Source of the DNA: Lachnospiraceae bacterium AM93-12TA
Lineage (GTDB): Bacteria; Bacillota; Clostridia; Lachnospirales; Lachnospiraceae
Direction of reading: 5' to 3'
NCBI GenBank assembly: GCA_027698105.1
Contig: JAQERH010000014.1
Span: forward strand, 55,661-68,400
DNA: 12,740 nucleotides
The translations under genes were made by a program, and so were the position numbers. Positions within the stretch are counted from its first letter, which is position 1. Each line of letters opens with the position of its first letter. A model generated the notes under the pieces. The model saw only the letters and a program-made list of their open reading frames with translations, was not told where the DNA came from and did no database searches. This document shows positions 12,653 through 12,740 of this stretch, piece after piece.

Positions 12653-12666
12653 CGAATATATGTTCG
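12653..12666. promoter_or_regulatory. Second LexA (SOS) box, one mismatch
   Basis: CGAATATATGTTCG differs from the ideal CGAACATATGTTCG at one base. It lies seven bases upstream of the -35 element of the radical-SAM promoter, so two LexA dimers could bracket the promoter. Confidence 0.7.
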
Positions 12667-12689
12667 CTTTGTTAAGAAAAACTGCTGCA

Positions 12690-12740
12690 ATCGAGTAGGA
12701 GGCGGTGATTAACCGCCGTCCTCTCACACCACCGTGCGTA
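12690..12740 (-). mobile_element. 3' end of a group II intron (end of domain V and domain VI), rest outside window
   Basis: On the - strand the edge reads ACGGTGGTGTGAGAGG, as at the end of domain V in a class of bacterial group II introns. A hairpin follows, AGGA-GGCGG (12722-12713, with one bulged C) pairing with CCGCC-TCCT (12705-12697), as domain VI. ACTCGAT then leads to the presumed intron end near 12690; the A at 12696 is in the right place (7-8 bases from the end) for the branch point. The intron body and reverse transcriptase would lie right of the window. It ends about 25 bases upstream of the second LexA box. Recognised from memory of similar intron ends. Confidence 0.6.

Noticed and set aside
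12697..12722. Edge hairpin as a simple rho-independent terminator
   Set aside because: No T run follows, and the flanking sequence fits the end of a group II intron better.

Overview
The window looks like a chromosomal segment from a Gram-positive gut Clostridium-type bacterium, probably Lachnospiraceae. The evidence is tRNA genes without an encoded CCA end, strong AGGAGG-type ribosome binding sites, TTGACA/TATAAT promoters, Bacillus-type LexA boxes, and protein families typical of that group. The placement is inferred from gene content and style; no database was searched.

Left part (1-5157). Two tRNA genes on the + strand (tRNA-Glu(CTC), cut by the window edge, and tRNA-Thr(CGT)) are followed by a strong terminator. 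Beyond them lies a decayed prophage whose recognisable genes are all on the - strand. In transcription order these are: a minor capsid gene broken by an in-frame stop, a probable internal deletion and two frameshifts; an intact 406-aa protein with two zincin-like regions; an intact 70-aa unknown; a frameshifted YjcQ-type gene; an ImmA/IrrE-type protein lacking its first zinc-binding His; a short scaffold-like protein; and a major capsid gene reduced to its first ~43 codons with an internal stop. No integrase, terminase or tail genes are visible. At the tRNA-proximal end sits what I read as a compact type I toxin-antitoxin locus. It has a 28-codon hydrophobic peptide on the - strand and a ~70-nt antisense RNA on the + strand. 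The two are transcribed towards each other into one shared bidirectional terminator, and they share a direct repeat that makes the RNA complementary to the toxin start region. This is the layout of the Enterococcus par/Fst system. A stub of an ISL3-type transposase (5080-5121) marks the right edge of the decayed region.

Middle part (5158-10251), all on the - strand, holds two operons. The first (promoter 6563-6591) encodes a zinc-ribbon protein, a COG2426 'small multidrug export' membrane protein, and a CsoR-type metal-sensing repressor with the Cys-His-Cys ligand set. The second is a YtrA-type module: a short GntR regulator, an ABC ATPase and a large permease with an extracellular C-terminal domain. 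Its promoter is followed by a perfect 10+10 bp palindrome, the likely autoregulatory operator.

Right part (10252-12740). A two-gene - strand operon encodes a radical-SAM protein (TIGR03916 type, putative DNA modification/repair) followed by a TIGR03915/DUF4130-type partner. Its promoter is flanked by two LexA (SOS) boxes, one perfect and one with a single mismatch, and the radical-SAM protein carries a canonical sliding-clamp-binding motif QLSLF near its C terminus. Together these point to a DNA-damage-inducible, replisome-linked repair function. The last ~50 bases look like the 3' end (end of domain V and domain VI) of a group II intron lying just upstream of this operon.
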